NCBI RefSeq assembly: GCF_040361215.1
Contig: NZ_APND01000006.1
Coordinates: 1-64,000, forward strand
Reading direction: 5' to 3'
Source: Salinisphaera dokdonensis
Lineage (GTDB): Bacteria > Pseudomonadota > Gammaproteobacteria > Nevskiales > Salinisphaeraceae
DNA: 64,000 nucleotides
Below are positions 1 through 8,812 of this stretch, one piece after another. The position numbers were made by a program, and so were the translations under genes. Numbering within the stretch: the stretch's first letter is position 1; every line of letters starts with the position of its first letter. Under the pieces are notes generated by a model, which saw only the letters and a list, made by a program, of their open reading frames with translations, searched no databases and was not told the origin of the DNA.

Positions 1-227
1 CGCTACCGCTTGTCGTGCTGCAACTGTGGGCTTGTCGCGCGCGAGCTTCGACCCGCTGCGCTCTTTTGCCTGGACCGGGTTTCAACGTGGGCCAGGTACG
101 CGTCGTCCCCGCGCGGCTGTTGATGGGCACGATGATTCCGGTTGTCGTCGCCACGCTGACCCGCTGGCCGTTCGGGCGCATGGAAAACCAGTGGTTGGTG
201 CGCACGCCAAATGGAGACCCTTACCGG
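1..227 (+). repeat. Imperfect direct repeat, copy A (in MscS pseudogene)
   Basis: This stretch matches 563-789 over its whole length with roughly eight substitutions and two compensating single-base indels (a missing g near 29 and an extra t near 80). It may begin before the window. It encodes LPLVVLQLW ... MENQWLVRTPNG in the same sense as copy B. The sequences diverge completely after CTTACCGG. Confidence 0.9.
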
Positions 228-562
228 CCCTGTATCCGCAGGTCGCGCGTACGTGGCCCGCTATACGTTTCTCACGCTGCTGGTCGCAGCACTGGCATTG
301 ACCGCCGTCGGCCTAAGCATTTCCGACCGGCTCCAACCCGGTCGTTTCACCGATCTGCCGCTACGCCCCGCCGCGGGGACACTTGCCGCCGTGCTCGTCG
401 CCTGGCTCGCCAGCCGTACCGTCGATCGGGTGGCAGACGGTCTGAACGAAGGCCGTTATCGCTGGCAGCGGCGGCTTCGCCACATGCTGCGCGTCGAGCA
501 CGACGAACGCTTTCGCGAGGCAGAGCTGTTCGCGGCCCTCATCCACGTGCTGATCTGGCTGG

Positions 563-789
563 CGCTACCGCTTGTCGTGCTGCAGCTGTGGGGCTTGTCG
601 CGCGCGAGCTTCGACCTGCTGCGCTCCTTTGCCTGGACCGGGTTCAACGTCGGCCAGGTGCGCGTCATCCCCGCGCGGCTGTTGATGGGCACGATGATTC
701 CGGTTGTCGTCGCCACGCTGATCCGCTGGCCGTTCGGGCGCATGGAAAACCAGTGGTTGGTGCGCACGCCAAATGGAGACCCTTACCGG
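563..789 (+). repeat. Imperfect direct repeat, copy B (in MscS pseudogene)
   Basis: Second copy of the 1-227 unit, 335 bp downstream. Both copies carry the same extra a in CCAAATGGAGAC, which breaks the frame between the MENQWLVRTP and METLTG segments, so this lesion probably predates the duplication. The substitutions show this is a diverged duplication and not a simple assembly duplicate. Confidence 0.9.
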
Positions 790-1082
790 TGAGGCAGGCT
801 CTACCGTTACCGGCCATGTGCTGTTCGTCATCACCGCGCTGGTTCTGCTCAGCCATGTTGGCCTGGACCTGAGCAAGCGGGCCTTCATTGCCGGCGCTGT
901 CGGTCGGCATCGGTTTCCGCCTGCAGACGATCGTGAACAATTTCGTCTCTGGCCTGATCCTGCCGTTCGAGCAGCCAGTTCGCCGCGGCAACTACATTCG
1001 CGGTGGGCGAGACCGAGGGCTTCGTGCGGCGTATCCGTCGGAGAACGGCGACCCGACCGAGCCTTCGGCTAAGCTCGAAATC

Positions 1083-1394
1083 TTAGTTCGACGCCTTGGT
1101 TGCTGCCGAAGGCCGACCGATACGCACGGGCCCGCGAACGCTGCGAATATCCACCGGCTCGCCACCTTGCGTGACCACGATCACATCAGCGGCAGCCAGT
1201 TCACCGGCGACGGTACGAACCACCGGCATCCACGCGCGCCACTGCTGGCTCGCCTCGGCGTCGCTCCCGGCGCCCAGCTCGCGCGCGATTTCGGAGGGGC
1301 AGATCGTTTTGTGGGGGCCACGTTCTGCCAGAAGGGCTTTGAGCACGGCGATGATGCGTTCGCGCGCTTCGGTCGTCAGCGGCTGCGCGGTCAT
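1083..1394 (-). CDS. DUF3253 domain protein
   Basis: A 103-aa protein matching the DUF3253 family along its length: a TICPSEIARELG segment (residues about 31-42), the WRAWMPVVRTVAGEL core, and a C-terminal VTQGGEPVDIRSVRGPVRIGRP block. The fold is thought to be winged-helix-like, and its biochemical role is unknown. Its ATG overlaps the stop of the upstream monooxygenase gene as ATGA (4 bp), so the two are almost certainly co-transcribed and translationally coupled. The family call is strong, and the function is open. Confidence 0.8.
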   Translation of the reverse strand: MTAQPLTTEARERIIAVLKALLAERGPHKTICPSEIARELGAGSDAEASQQWRAWMPVVRTVAGELAAADVIVVTQGGEPVDIRSVRGPVRIGRPSAATKASN

Positions 1395-2920
1395 GCACCA
1401 CCGGCCGCGCGCTGCGGTGTCGAGGCGCGACTCGGCACGCGCGGCGCGTCGAGCTGGTAGTCGTCGAGCGCCAGATGCGCAGTCATGCGCCGGAAGGCAA
1501 AAGTGAAATCGGGCCAGTTGTTGGTCTGCTTACCGGAGGCGTTCGTGTACCAGGAGTCGCAGCCGGCGGTCCAGACGGTGCCGTCGAGCCGGTTCTGAAT
1601 ATCGGTGTTGTAGGCCTGCTGGCGATCGGCACGTACGTCCATGGTCGCGACTTGCGGGTCGCGCAAGGCCTGCACGCACTGCATGACATAGCGCACCTGG
1701 GATTCGAGCATGAACACAATCGAGCTGTGCGCCAGATTGGTATTCGGCCCGTACAGCATGAACAGGTTCGGGAAGCCGGCCACGTTGATGCCCTTGTAGG
1801 CCTCGGCGCCATCGCGCCAGACGTCGTTCAGGCTGGCGCCGTTACGGCCCGATATAGCCATGGGCGCGAGGAAATCGGTGGCATGGAAACCCGTGCCATA
1901 GATGAGCACATCGGCCGTGTGGCGGGTGCCGTCTTTCATGACCACGGCGTCCGATTCGATGTGGTCGATACCGTCGGTGATCAGATCCAGATTGTCGCGA
2001 TCGACAGCCGGATACCAGTCGCTGGCGAGCAGGATGCGCTTGCAGCCGATCTTGTAATCCGGAATCAGACGCCGGCGCTTGTCTGCATTGTCCATCTGCC
2101 GCCACGCCTGGAAACGGGCCATCCAGGCGAAAGTCTCGAGCAGGAAACCGAAGCGCGTGAAGGCCAGCGCACGGCTTTCGTTCTTCCAGTAGATCAGCGT
2201 GCGATAGACGCGATCGAACCACGGGAAGCGCGCGAACAACTTCTGCTCGAACGGCTTGAAGGGCCGGTCCGGCTTGGAGACGACCCACGCACCCGAGCGT
2301 TGGAACAGCTTGAGGCGGCCGACCCGGTCCACGATCTGCGGCACGAACTGGATAGCGCTCGCGCCCGTGCCCACGACGGCGACGTCGCGGCCAGCAAGAT
2401 CCACCTCGTGATCCCAGCGCGCGGAATGAAAACTCTGCCCCGCAAACGTCTCGCGGCCCGGAATATTCGGGTACGCCGGCTGATTGAGTTGGCCACAGGC
2501 CGTGATCACGACATCGAAGACTTCGCTTTCACCCGTAGCCAAATCCAGCCGCCAATTCTGCCGCGCGTCATCGAAGACGGCACCACTGACTTCGGACTCG
2601 AAGCGGATATGCTCGAGCAGCCCGTACTTGGCCGCACAGTCTTCGAGGTACTCGCGAATCTCGGCCTGGGTGCCGAATTTGCGCGACCAGTCGCTCTTCG
2701 GCTCGAAGGAATAGGAATACAGATGCGACTGCACGTCGCAGGCCGCGCCCGGATAGGTGTTGTCGCGCCACGTTCCGCCGAGCGTGGCGGCTTTCTCGAA
2801 CAGCGTGAACGATCGAATGCCTGCCTTGACGAGTTGCATGGCCATGCACAGCCCACCGAAACCGGTCCCGATGATGGCGATGTGCGGCGAGGTGGCGTGA
2901 TCGGTGCGACTGGCTGGCAT
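1391..2920 (-). CDS. Flavin-dependent monooxygenase, Baeyer-Villiger type
   Basis: A 509-aa FAD/NADPH monooxygenase expected to insert oxygen into ketones or other carbonyl substrates. The N-terminal FAD-binding GTGFGG motif is at residues 18-23, followed by GGTWRDNTYPGAACD (about 48-62), typical of BVMOs and related FMOs. The BVMO fingerprint FxGxxxHxxxW is intact as FAGQSFHSARW (159-169). A second, NADPH-binding Rossmann motif GTGASA follows near residue 185. Length fits the ~500-aa class without an N-terminal extension. It is the first gene of a two-gene unit with DUF3253. Substrate cannot be read from sequence, and steroid, cyclic ketone or alkyl ketone oxidation are all possible. Confidence 0.85.
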   Translation of the reverse strand: MPASRTDHATSPHIAIIGTGFGGLCMAMQLVKAGIRSFTLFEKAATLGGTWRDNTYPGAACDVQSHLYSYSFEPKSDWSRKFGTQAEIREYLEDCAAKYGLLEHIRFESEVSGAVFDDARQNWRLDLATGESEVFDVVITACGQLNQPAYPNIPGRETFAGQSFHSARWDHEVDLAGRDVAVVGTGASAIQFVPQIVDRVGRLKLFQRSGAWVVSKPDRPFKPFEQKLFARFPWFDRVYRTLIYWKNESRALAFTRFGFLLETFAWMARFQAWRQMDNADKRRRLIPDYKIGCKRILLASDWYPAVDRDNLDLITDGIDHIESDAVVMKDGTRHTADVLIYGTGFHATDFLAPMAISGRNGASLNDVWRDGAEAYKGINVAGFPNLFMLYGPNTNLAHSSIVFMLESQVRYVMQCVQALRDPQVATMDVRADRQQAYNTDIQNRLDGTVWTAGCDSWYTNASGKQTNNWPDFTFAFRRMTAHLALDDYQLDAPRVPSRASTPQRAAGGA

Positions 2921-3017
2921 GGCGACGCGGTTCTTATTATTCAGACGGGTGCACGAAGACTAACAGTCGGCGTGGCCGCGGCAGTCGCCGTTCGTCGGTG
3001 GCCGCGTCGGTGGAGTA

Positions 3018-4763
3018 CTACTGGTCGTCGTCACGACTCGATTTCTCGCCCGTGCGCAGATTCAGTATCAAATCGCCGATCAGACGCTGGCTGGACTCAC
3101 CCTTGAGCACTTTCTGGACAGTCTGTTCGATCTCGGCGCTGCTACGGTCGGCGTTTGCCACGATCAGCGGAATGTCGGAATCCCGGTGCGAAGGACTGCC
3201 GTGCCAGGACTGATACAGGGACGCGAAGTAGAAGCGCTCGTCGGGATGGTCGCGGTTGCCGTTGTGGGCAACCAAGATCACGTCGCCGGCGCGGTCGCCG
3301 TGCGGGCCGTCTGCGAGCCCCTGCATGCGCTCGGGCATGTCGACGTAGTTCGGGTGCGGGTTCGCGGCCAGATAGTCGGCTAGCCGCTGGGTCTTGCCGT
3401 CGCCCAGATAGACTTCAAAGACATCGCCCTCACCTTCATCAGAAGCCCGGGTGCGAACCAGCACCATATCGAGCGTATCCCGCATCTCGGGCACAAGATC
3501 GCCGTCGCGGTTGTTGCGCCAGTAAGCCTCGGCCACAGCCTCGACATCTTCCTCGCGCGCCGGCTCGGACCAGTCACAGGGTGACTCGCCGTCGCTGCAA
3601 GTGCTGCGATCGGCCACGTATACATACGCCAGCGCGCCCTGGTAGGCGAGCGCGGTATCGAAGAACGTCTCCTCGTCGACCTCCAGATCGAACGGCCGCA
3701 CGGTGAAGCCCGCTTTTTCCAGCACCTGTGGCGGTTCGCCCTCGCCGTCGAGTCCCAACGAGTTGCGGTCGTCGTGGGTGACTCGTGTATGGCCGTGGTC
3801 AGATGTCAGCAGTACATAACGGTCTTCAAGCGCGCCGGTTTCCTCGAGCGTCTCGCGTAGCGACTTCATCATCGGCTCGATCGCTTTCTCCAGATACTCG
3901 GTACGCGATTCGTCCGGGTCGCGGTCGGCCACGTGGGCGTAGTGATCCAGCCCCGGCATGTAGATCGTGATGACGTCTGCCGGCGGCTCGCTCTCCATGA
4001 GGTCATCCATGTTCTCGACGACCTCTTCGTCAAGTTCCCGGAACAGCGACAGGGCTTCCTTGCCGGTCAGGTGCGAGACCACGTGTTCCTGAAAGTAGGA
4101 CTGGAACGCCTCAAGCATGGCCGTGCGATCGGTGAGAATCAGGCGATCCGCGCCAGTATAGAACTGGTGCATACCCACCCAGACGCGCACGCCGGGATCG
4201 GTCTCACGCATGCGCTCGTACACGGTCGGCGCTTCCAGTAGATCGTTCGCATAGCCCTCGGTATAGATCTTGAGCACCTGTTCGGCGTTCGAGATCGTGA
4301 CCGGCACCGGCGCGGCGTACGTGCCGGTCTTGCGTATGAAGTACTCGTTGCCGGCGACGCCGTGGTGGGCCGGATCTTCGCCAGTCACCGTGGTCGCCCA
4401 TGACACGGCCGTGGACGACGGCAGAACGCTGACCATCGAGCGCTCGAAATAGGCATGGGGGAAATCGTCGCCGCTGCCATCACCACCCAGCAGTTTGGCA
4501 AGCTCCGGGAGTTCGCCGTCTTTGAGCATGCGATAGAGCAACGGCCGATCGATACCGTCGATGGCAAGAATCAGTAGCTTGGGCTTGTCAGCCGGCGCCG
4601 GGCGTTCGTCCGGATCGGTTTCGCGCAGTTCAACCTGTTCGCCCGCAACCCAGAACTGTGCGGCCTGCCAGACACAGCCGCCCATCAACAGCGGCAGCAA
4701 AACCAGGTGGAGGCCGATCACGGCTCGGCGGATCGATCCCGAAGACTTGCGGTTATTCAGCAT
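3018..4763 (-). CDS. Lipoprotein phosphodiesterase/nucleotide pyrophosphatase-like hydrolase (alkaline phosphatase superfamily)
   Basis: A 581-aa protein. The ATG at 4763 is chosen because AAAGGGA lies just upstream on the coding strand and a lipoprotein signal follows directly: a basic start, a hydrophobic stretch, then lipobox LMGGC near residue 28. The open frame extends further upstream without a supporting start. Metal-binding motifs of type I phosphodiesterases are visible: AIDGID after the signal, a candidate Ser/Thr nucleophile in SSTAVSWAT, GLDHYAH, and SDHGHT. The product is probably anchored to a periplasmic membrane face and hydrolyses phosphodiester or phosphonate bonds. Substrate unknown. 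It stands alone, divergent from the LpxO gene. Confidence 0.75.
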   Translation of the reverse strand: MLNNRKSSGSIRRAVIGLHLVLLPLLMGGCVWQAAQFWVAGEQVELRETDPDERPAPADKPKLLILAIDGIDRPLLYRMLKDGELPELAKLLGGDGSGDDFPHAYFERSMVSVLPSSTAVSWATTVTGEDPAHHGVAGNEYFIRKTGTYAAPVPVTISNAEQVLKIYTEGYANDLLEAPTVYERMRETDPGVRVWVGMHQFYTGADRLILTDRTAMLEAFQSYFQEHVVSHLTGKEALSLFRELDEEVVENMDDLMESEPPADVITIYMPGLDHYAHVADRDPDESRTEYLEKAIEPMMKSLRETLEETGALEDRYVLLTSDHGHTRVTHDDRNSLGLDGEGEPPQVLEKAGFTVRPFDLEVDEETFFDTALAYQGALAYVYVADRSTCSDGESPCDWSEPAREEDVEAVAEAYWRNNRDGDLVPEMRDTLDMVLVRTRASDEGEGDVFEVYLGDGKTQRLADYLAANPHPNYVDMPERMQGLADGPHGDRAGDVILVAHNGNRDHPDERFYFASLYQSWHGSPSHRDSDIPLIVANADRSSAEIEQTVQKVLKGESSQRLIGDLILNLRTGEKSSRDDDQ

Positions 4764-5171
4764 GCGTATCCCTTTCTTTTCATTTGCGCGCCAGGTTCTA
4801 CGCGGCGCGCATAGCTTTCCCGCGCCGGCGCCGACCGGTAGCGGAATATCACGTCGAAACAGGCGCCCCAACGCCTTCTGCGACTCACAGCCTTGCGTAG
4901 CCCCAATGGCCCCACGCTGAACGAATCGCCCGTACAAGATAGCGCATAGGCAATTCTCAGCCGATTTCCGCCCGGCAGGAGCGACTCGCACCGGCGGGTC
5001 GGCACGCACACCGACACGCGTTCGACATATCGGCGTAGCACGCTTTATGTGCACTACACCCTTGATGCTTTGCTAATACGGCTGCAGGCATCGTGCAGGT
5101 TCGGATTACTGCCCATGGCAACGACAATGCGTTGGGCCGTACCACGCAGCGACCACGCCAGAGGAGCCGAT
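4764..5171. other. Divergent intergenic region
   Basis: About 400 bp between the phosphodiesterase (minus) and the LpxO-like gene (plus). It should hold both promoters. I see no convincing ORF, repeat or terminator. Confidence 0.5.
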
Positions 5172-6152
5172 GTGCCCCTATTGCTGACTTTCTCGACCCT
5201 GTTCCTTTTCGTCGCAGGATCGATTCTCTACGTCTATCGTTTTCGCGGCGACGTGCGCTACGACAGCTTCAAGCAGTACCTGCGCAAGGGCTGGCCGATG
5301 TTCAGCCCGCTCAACTGCCTGCTCTACCTGTTCACGCAGCGACGGGCACGCCAACCGATCATGGATCTCGACCGATTTCCGGAACTCGAGGTCATCCAGC
5401 GCAACTGGCAAGTCATCCGCGAAGAGGCGCTGGCCCTGCACCGAAACGACGTTTTCGAGCAGACCAAGAGCGCCGGATCGGGCGGCTATTACGACATCGG
5501 TTTCCGTACGTTCTACAAATACGGCTGGAGCAAGTTCTACCTGCGCTGGTACGGCACCACGCACAACTCCGCCAAACGCATGTGCCCGGAGACCACACGT
5601 CTGCTCGAAGGCGTGTCCTGCGTGAACGGCGCGATGTTCTCCGTGTTACCGGTCGGCTCCAAGCTGACGCGCCACGCCGACCCTGCGGCCTGCTCGCTGC
5701 GTTATCACCTGGGCCTGGCGACCCCGAACGCCAATCCCTGCTACATCAACATCGATGGCGAGGATTACTCCTGGCGCGACGGCAAGGCTCTGCTGTTCGA
5801 CGAGACGTATCTGCACTACGCGCACAACGACGCCGAAGAAGACCGCGTGATCCTGATGTGCGACGTGGAGCGCCCGACCCGTATCGTCGGGCCGTTGGTG
5901 AACTTCTTCTATAAAGGCCTGATGCGCGCCACTGTGGTGCCCAACACGGCCGAAGACGAACGCGGCCTGGCGAACACCGTATTCGCCAAACTGGCACCGG
6001 TACTGTCGAATACGCGCGAGCTCAAGCAAACCAACCCGAGGCGCTATACCACTATCAAGTATTGCGTGAACGGTACGCTGATTACACTCGCTTCCGCGTT
6101 GCTGGTCGGCGCCTGCTTCGGGCTGTATTCGCTGGGCGCCATGCTGGCCTAG
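5172..6152 (+). CDS. lpxO: Lipid A hydroxylase LpxO-like (aspartyl/asparaginyl beta-hydroxylase family)
   Basis: A 326-aa Fe(II)/2-oxoglutarate dioxygenase of the Asp/Asn beta-hydroxylase family. LpxO members 2-hydroxylate a fatty acyl chain of lipid A at the inner membrane. The GTG at 5172 is preferred because GAGGAG sits 5 nt upstream and an N-terminal membrane anchor follows at once (LLLTFSTLFLFVAGSILYVY). The catalytic region includes LTRHADPAACSLRYHLGL, with the iron-ligand His and the 2-OG Arg, and LLFDETYLHYAHND with the distal His. A second hydrophobic helix lies at the extreme C terminus. An ATG at 5049 in frame would add a 41-residue extension without features. The enzyme class is clear. 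The lipid A substrate is inferred from size and membrane anchors. Confidence 0.75.
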   Translation: MPLLLTFSTLFLFVAGSILYVYRFRGDVRYDSFKQYLRKGWPMFSPLNCLLYLFTQRRARQPIMDLDRFPELEVIQRNWQVIREEALALHRNDVFEQTKSAGSGGYYDIGFRTFYKYGWSKFYLRWYGTTHNSAKRMCPETTRLLEGVSCVNGAMFSVLPVGSKLTRHADPAACSLRYHLGLATPNANPCYINIDGEDYSWRDGKALLFDETYLHYAHNDAEEDRVILMCDVERPTRIVGPLVNFFYKGLMRATVVPNTAEDERGLANTVFAKLAPVLSNTRELKQTNPRRYTTIKYCVNGTLITLASALLVGACFGLYSLGAMLA

Positions 6153-6287
6153 AGACCGCCTCGTCCCCCGGGGCGAGCGCTACAACACGATTGCCAGCGA
6201 CAGCCTATGGCAGGGAAACTGCGTGACAGATCGTCTCTCTGTCACGCATGTCGGTCCACGCTTCGGCCCGGCTACGGAACACCTTGA

Positions 6288-7379
6288 ATGCTTGAAGCCA
6301 TAGACCCGACCCTCAGCGCCTCGGCCATGACCCTGTTCACAGCCGTCGGCACGGCAATACTCGTAATCGCTGTTTATGTTCTGCTGATCCGCCTCGGTTA
6401 CCGGCTGATCCAGCGTCGTGCAATCGCCCGCGAATTTCTTCGCCAGTGCGATCGCGCCGGCGGCGTCGTGGTCTTCCTGCTTGCCTTGCAGGCGGTCTGG
6501 CATGCCAGTGACAACGATCTCCCCTGGCTTGCAGCGCTACGGCACATCAACAGTCTGTGCCTGATTCTGGCGCTGACCTGGGCGGCATTGAAGGCAATCA
6601 CCGCCATCGGCGACGTCATCGTCAGCCTCAATCCGGCGGTCGAGGGCCGGCACCATGCCGCGCGCAGGGTCGAGACCCAGGCCCGTTTCCTGACCCGCGG
6701 GCTGACCGTTCTCGTTGCCATCATCGGCATCTCGGCCGCGTTGATGACCTTTCCTTCGATACGCCAGCTCGGCACCAGCCTGCTCGCCTCGGCGGGCATT
6801 GGCGGCCTCATCATCGGCTTTGCGGCACGGCCGGTGCTGTCCAATCTGCTCGCGGGACTGCAGATCGCGCTGTCGCAGCCGTTTCGTATCGAGGACGTGC
6901 TCAGGTTCAAGGACGAATGGTGCTGGGTGGAGGAAGTCACCACCACTTATGTGGTGCTACGCACCTGGGATCTGCGCCGGCTGATCGTGCCGCTGCAATG
7001 GTTTATCGAAAACCCGTTCGAGAACTGGACCCGCCGCCCCACCAGCCTGATGGGGCCGGTTTTCATGTGGCTCGACTACCGCATGCCCGTGCCGCCGCTA
7101 CGCGCCGAATTCGAACGCCTGCTCAAGGCCGACGATACCTGGGACGAACTGATGGGCACCACGCAGGTCGTCGAGTCCGGCGAGCACGCGATGCAGATTC
7201 GTTTTCTGATGAGCTCGAATGATTCGGTCGCGCTCTGGCATCTGCGTTGTCGTATCCGCGAGGCGCTGCTGGACTTCATCCAGCGCGACTATCCGGACTA
7301 TCTACCCAACGTGCGCGCTCGAGTCAGCGACACCGACGTGCCGGAGCCAACGCGCCCGCCGGCCGGGGCTACCGAGTAG
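6288..7379 (+). CDS. MscS-family mechanosensitive ion channel
   Basis: A 363-aa channel protein with four to five predicted membrane helices before the pore region. The pore-lining and beta-domain signature is recognisable as ASAGIGGLIIGFAARPVLSN followed by LLAGLQIALSQPFRIEDVLRF (about residues 168-206). The C-terminal alpha/beta cytosolic domain is present and complete, ending in an acidic, proline-rich tail. The expected role is release of solutes on hypo-osmotic shock. It is monocistronic, 135 bp after lpxO. The pore helix differs from the E. coli MscS consensus and is closer to YnaI/YbiO-type homologues. Confidence 0.85.
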   Translation: MLEAIDPTLSASAMTLFTAVGTAILVIAVYVLLIRLGYRLIQRRAIAREFLRQCDRAGGVVVFLLALQAVWHASDNDLPWLAALRHINSLCLILALTWAALKAITAIGDVIVSLNPAVEGRHHAARRVETQARFLTRGLTVLVAIIGISAALMTFPSIRQLGTSLLASAGIGGLIIGFAARPVLSNLLAGLQIALSQPFRIEDVLRFKDEWCWVEEVTTTYVVLRTWDLRRLIVPLQWFIENPFENWTRRPTSLMGPVFMWLDYRMPVPPLRAEFERLLKADDTWDELMGTTQVVESGEHAMQIRFLMSSNDSVALWHLRCRIREALLDFIQRDYPDYLPNVRARVSDTDVPEPTRPPAGATE

Positions 7380-7393
7380 TCATCGAATAACGA

Positions 7394-8050
7394 TCAGGCG
7401 CTTTCGGCGCGCTCGCCGGCAATCTGGCGCAGGGCATCGGCCAGCGTTTCCGGCGGCTGAGCGCCGGCCAGCAGATACTTGTTGTCGACGATGAACGACG
7501 GCACCGAGGACACGCCCAGCGACTGCCAATGGGCAATCTCGCGCTCGACCTGTTCGGCGTATTCGTCCGAAGCGAGAATTTCGCGAACACGCGCGCCGTC
7601 CAGACCCAGCGATTCGGCGATCGGCACGATCACTTCCGGGTCGGTCGGGCTTTCGGCGCGGCCGAAATAGGCCTCGAACAGTGCCCGATTGAACGCCGCG
7701 TCCTGGCCATGCTCTTTGGCGTAGGCGAGCACGCGGTGGGTATCGAAGGTACTCCAGGAGCGACGCTCCAGCGCTTTCTCGAAGTTCAGACCCAGTTCGC
7801 GCGCGGCGTTGATGATGTCGTACTGCGAGCTCTTCATCTCCTCAACGCTGCGCCCGTATTTCGCGCTCAAGTGTTCGAGGATGTCGCGGCCTTCGGCGGG
7901 GACATCCGGGTTGAGCAGGAACGGATGCCATTCCACCTCGAATTCGTATTCGTCGGCGAGGCGATCCATCGCCTGTTGCAGGCGCGCATCGCCGATGGCG
8001 CACCAGGGGCAGACGACATCGGATACCAGATCGATCTTTATTGTTTGCAT
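7394..8050 (-). CDS. DsbA-family oxidoreductase, FrnE type
   Basis: A 218-aa thioredoxin-fold protein. The CPWC redox motif is at residues 14-17, and the cis-Pro region is visible as GVSSVPSF near residue 180. The helical insert typical of FrnE/2-hydroxychromene isomerase-like DsbA proteins separates them. There is no signal peptide, so it acts in the cytoplasm, probably as a disulfide oxidoreductase or isomerase linked to oxidative stress. The start at 8050 begins directly with the beta strand KIDLVSDVVCPWC; the longer open frame upstream lacks homology. It is divergent from the methyltransferase at 8170. Confidence 0.85.
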   Translation of the reverse strand: MQTIKIDLVSDVVCPWCAIGDARLQQAMDRLADEYEFEVEWHPFLLNPDVPAEGRDILEHLSAKYGRSVEEMKSSQYDIINAARELGLNFEKALERRSWSTFDTHRVLAYAKEHGQDAAFNRALFEAYFGRAESPTDPEVIVPIAESLGLDGARVREILASDEYAEQVEREIAHWQSLGVSSVPSFIVDNKYLLAGAQPPETLADALRQIAGERAESA

Positions 8051-8169
8051 GGGACGAACCTCGTTTGCGATACCCCTGAACCTGCCCTTGAATCCGGCCG
8101 ATTCAACCCCGGCATGCGTCGGCGCCGTCCGCATGCTAAACAGGGGCCAGCATTTTTCGTTGGCCGACC

Positions 8170-8781
8170 ATGACTTTCTACGAACGCTATTGCCTGCCCC
8201 GCCTGCTCGATTTCGCCTGCGGCGTGCGACCGGTTCGTCGCCAGCGCGACAAGATCGTGCCACTGGCGCGCGGCGAGGTGCTCGAAGTCGGCATCGGCAC
8301 CGGGCTGAACCTGCCTCACTATCGCGCCGAGCAGATCGAACGTATCTGGGGCCTGGACCCGGCCACCCAGATGAACCGCACCACTCGTAAACGGCTGGCT
8401 GGCACCGGGCTCGATCTCGAACTAATGACGTTATCGGCCGAACAGATACCGGTCGAAGACGACCGTTTCGACACCGTCGTGCTCACCTACACGCTGTGCA
8501 GCATCCCCGATCCTGTCGCCGCCTTGCGCGAGATGAAACGCACGTTGCGGCCCGGCGGCCGACTGCTGTTCTGCGAGCACGGCCTCGCGCCCGAGCCATC
8601 CGTCGCGCGCTGGCAACGCCGCCTTACGCCAGCGTGGCGACGTATTGCGGGCGACTGCCATATGGATCGCGACGTACCCGCACTGCTCGATGCCGCCGGC
8701 TTTAGCGTCGATGATCTGCAGCAAGGCTATATTCCCGGACCGCGGGTGCTGACCTACAACTACTGGGGCGAAGCCGTCTGA
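8170..8781 (+). CDS. Class I SAM-dependent methyltransferase
   Basis: A 203-aa methyltransferase with motif I EVGIGTGLNLPHY (residues about 38-50), an acidic residue after the second strand (GLDPATQM), motif post-II around EDDRFDTVVLTYTLCSIPD, and motif III LRPGGRLLFCEHG. This pattern matches the type 11/UbiE-like group that includes many uncharacterised proteins of this length. The enoyl-CoA hydratase gene follows after 31 bp on the same strand, so they may share a transcript. Substrate unknown. Confidence 0.8.
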   Translation: MTFYERYCLPRLLDFACGVRPVRRQRDKIVPLARGEVLEVGIGTGLNLPHYRAEQIERIWGLDPATQMNRTTRKRLAGTGLDLELMTLSAEQIPVEDDRFDTVVLTYTLCSIPDPVAALREMKRTLRPGGRLLFCEHGLAPEPSVARWQRRLTPAWRRIAGDCHMDRDVPALLDAAGFSVDDLQQGYIPGPRVLTYNYWGEAV

Positions 8782-8812
8782 TCACGGCCGCTCTCCCGAT
8801 CGGAACACACGC

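Larger units (their letters stand above)
1..1075 (+). pseudogene. Decayed MscS-family mechanosensitive channel gene (5' truncated by window edge)
   Basis: Segments of an MscS-type channel are spread over different reading frames. From 211 to 792 one frame gives hydrophobic helices and ends in MENQWLVRTPNG. From 773 another frame gives a further membrane helix ending GLDLSKRAFIAG. From about 898 a third frame gives the MscS pore and beta-domain signature (VGIGFRLQTIVNNFVSGLI, then FEQPVRRG). After 1004 one extra base shifts again to VGETEGFVRRI. At least three frameshifts are needed to read the signature as one protein, and the beta domain stops soon after RRI, so the C-terminal domain is missing. 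Two intact MscS genes lie nearby (6288-7379 and 15716-16645). The two frameshifts in the duplicated part are shared by both copies or compensate each other. Sequencing error at homopolymers is a possible alternative for some of these shifts. Confidence 0.7.

Noticed and set aside
1475..3106. 543-aa plus-strand open frame opposite the monooxygenase gene
   Set aside because: It lies antisense to a well-matched gene, shows no recognisable motif and is a by-product of high-GC codon use.
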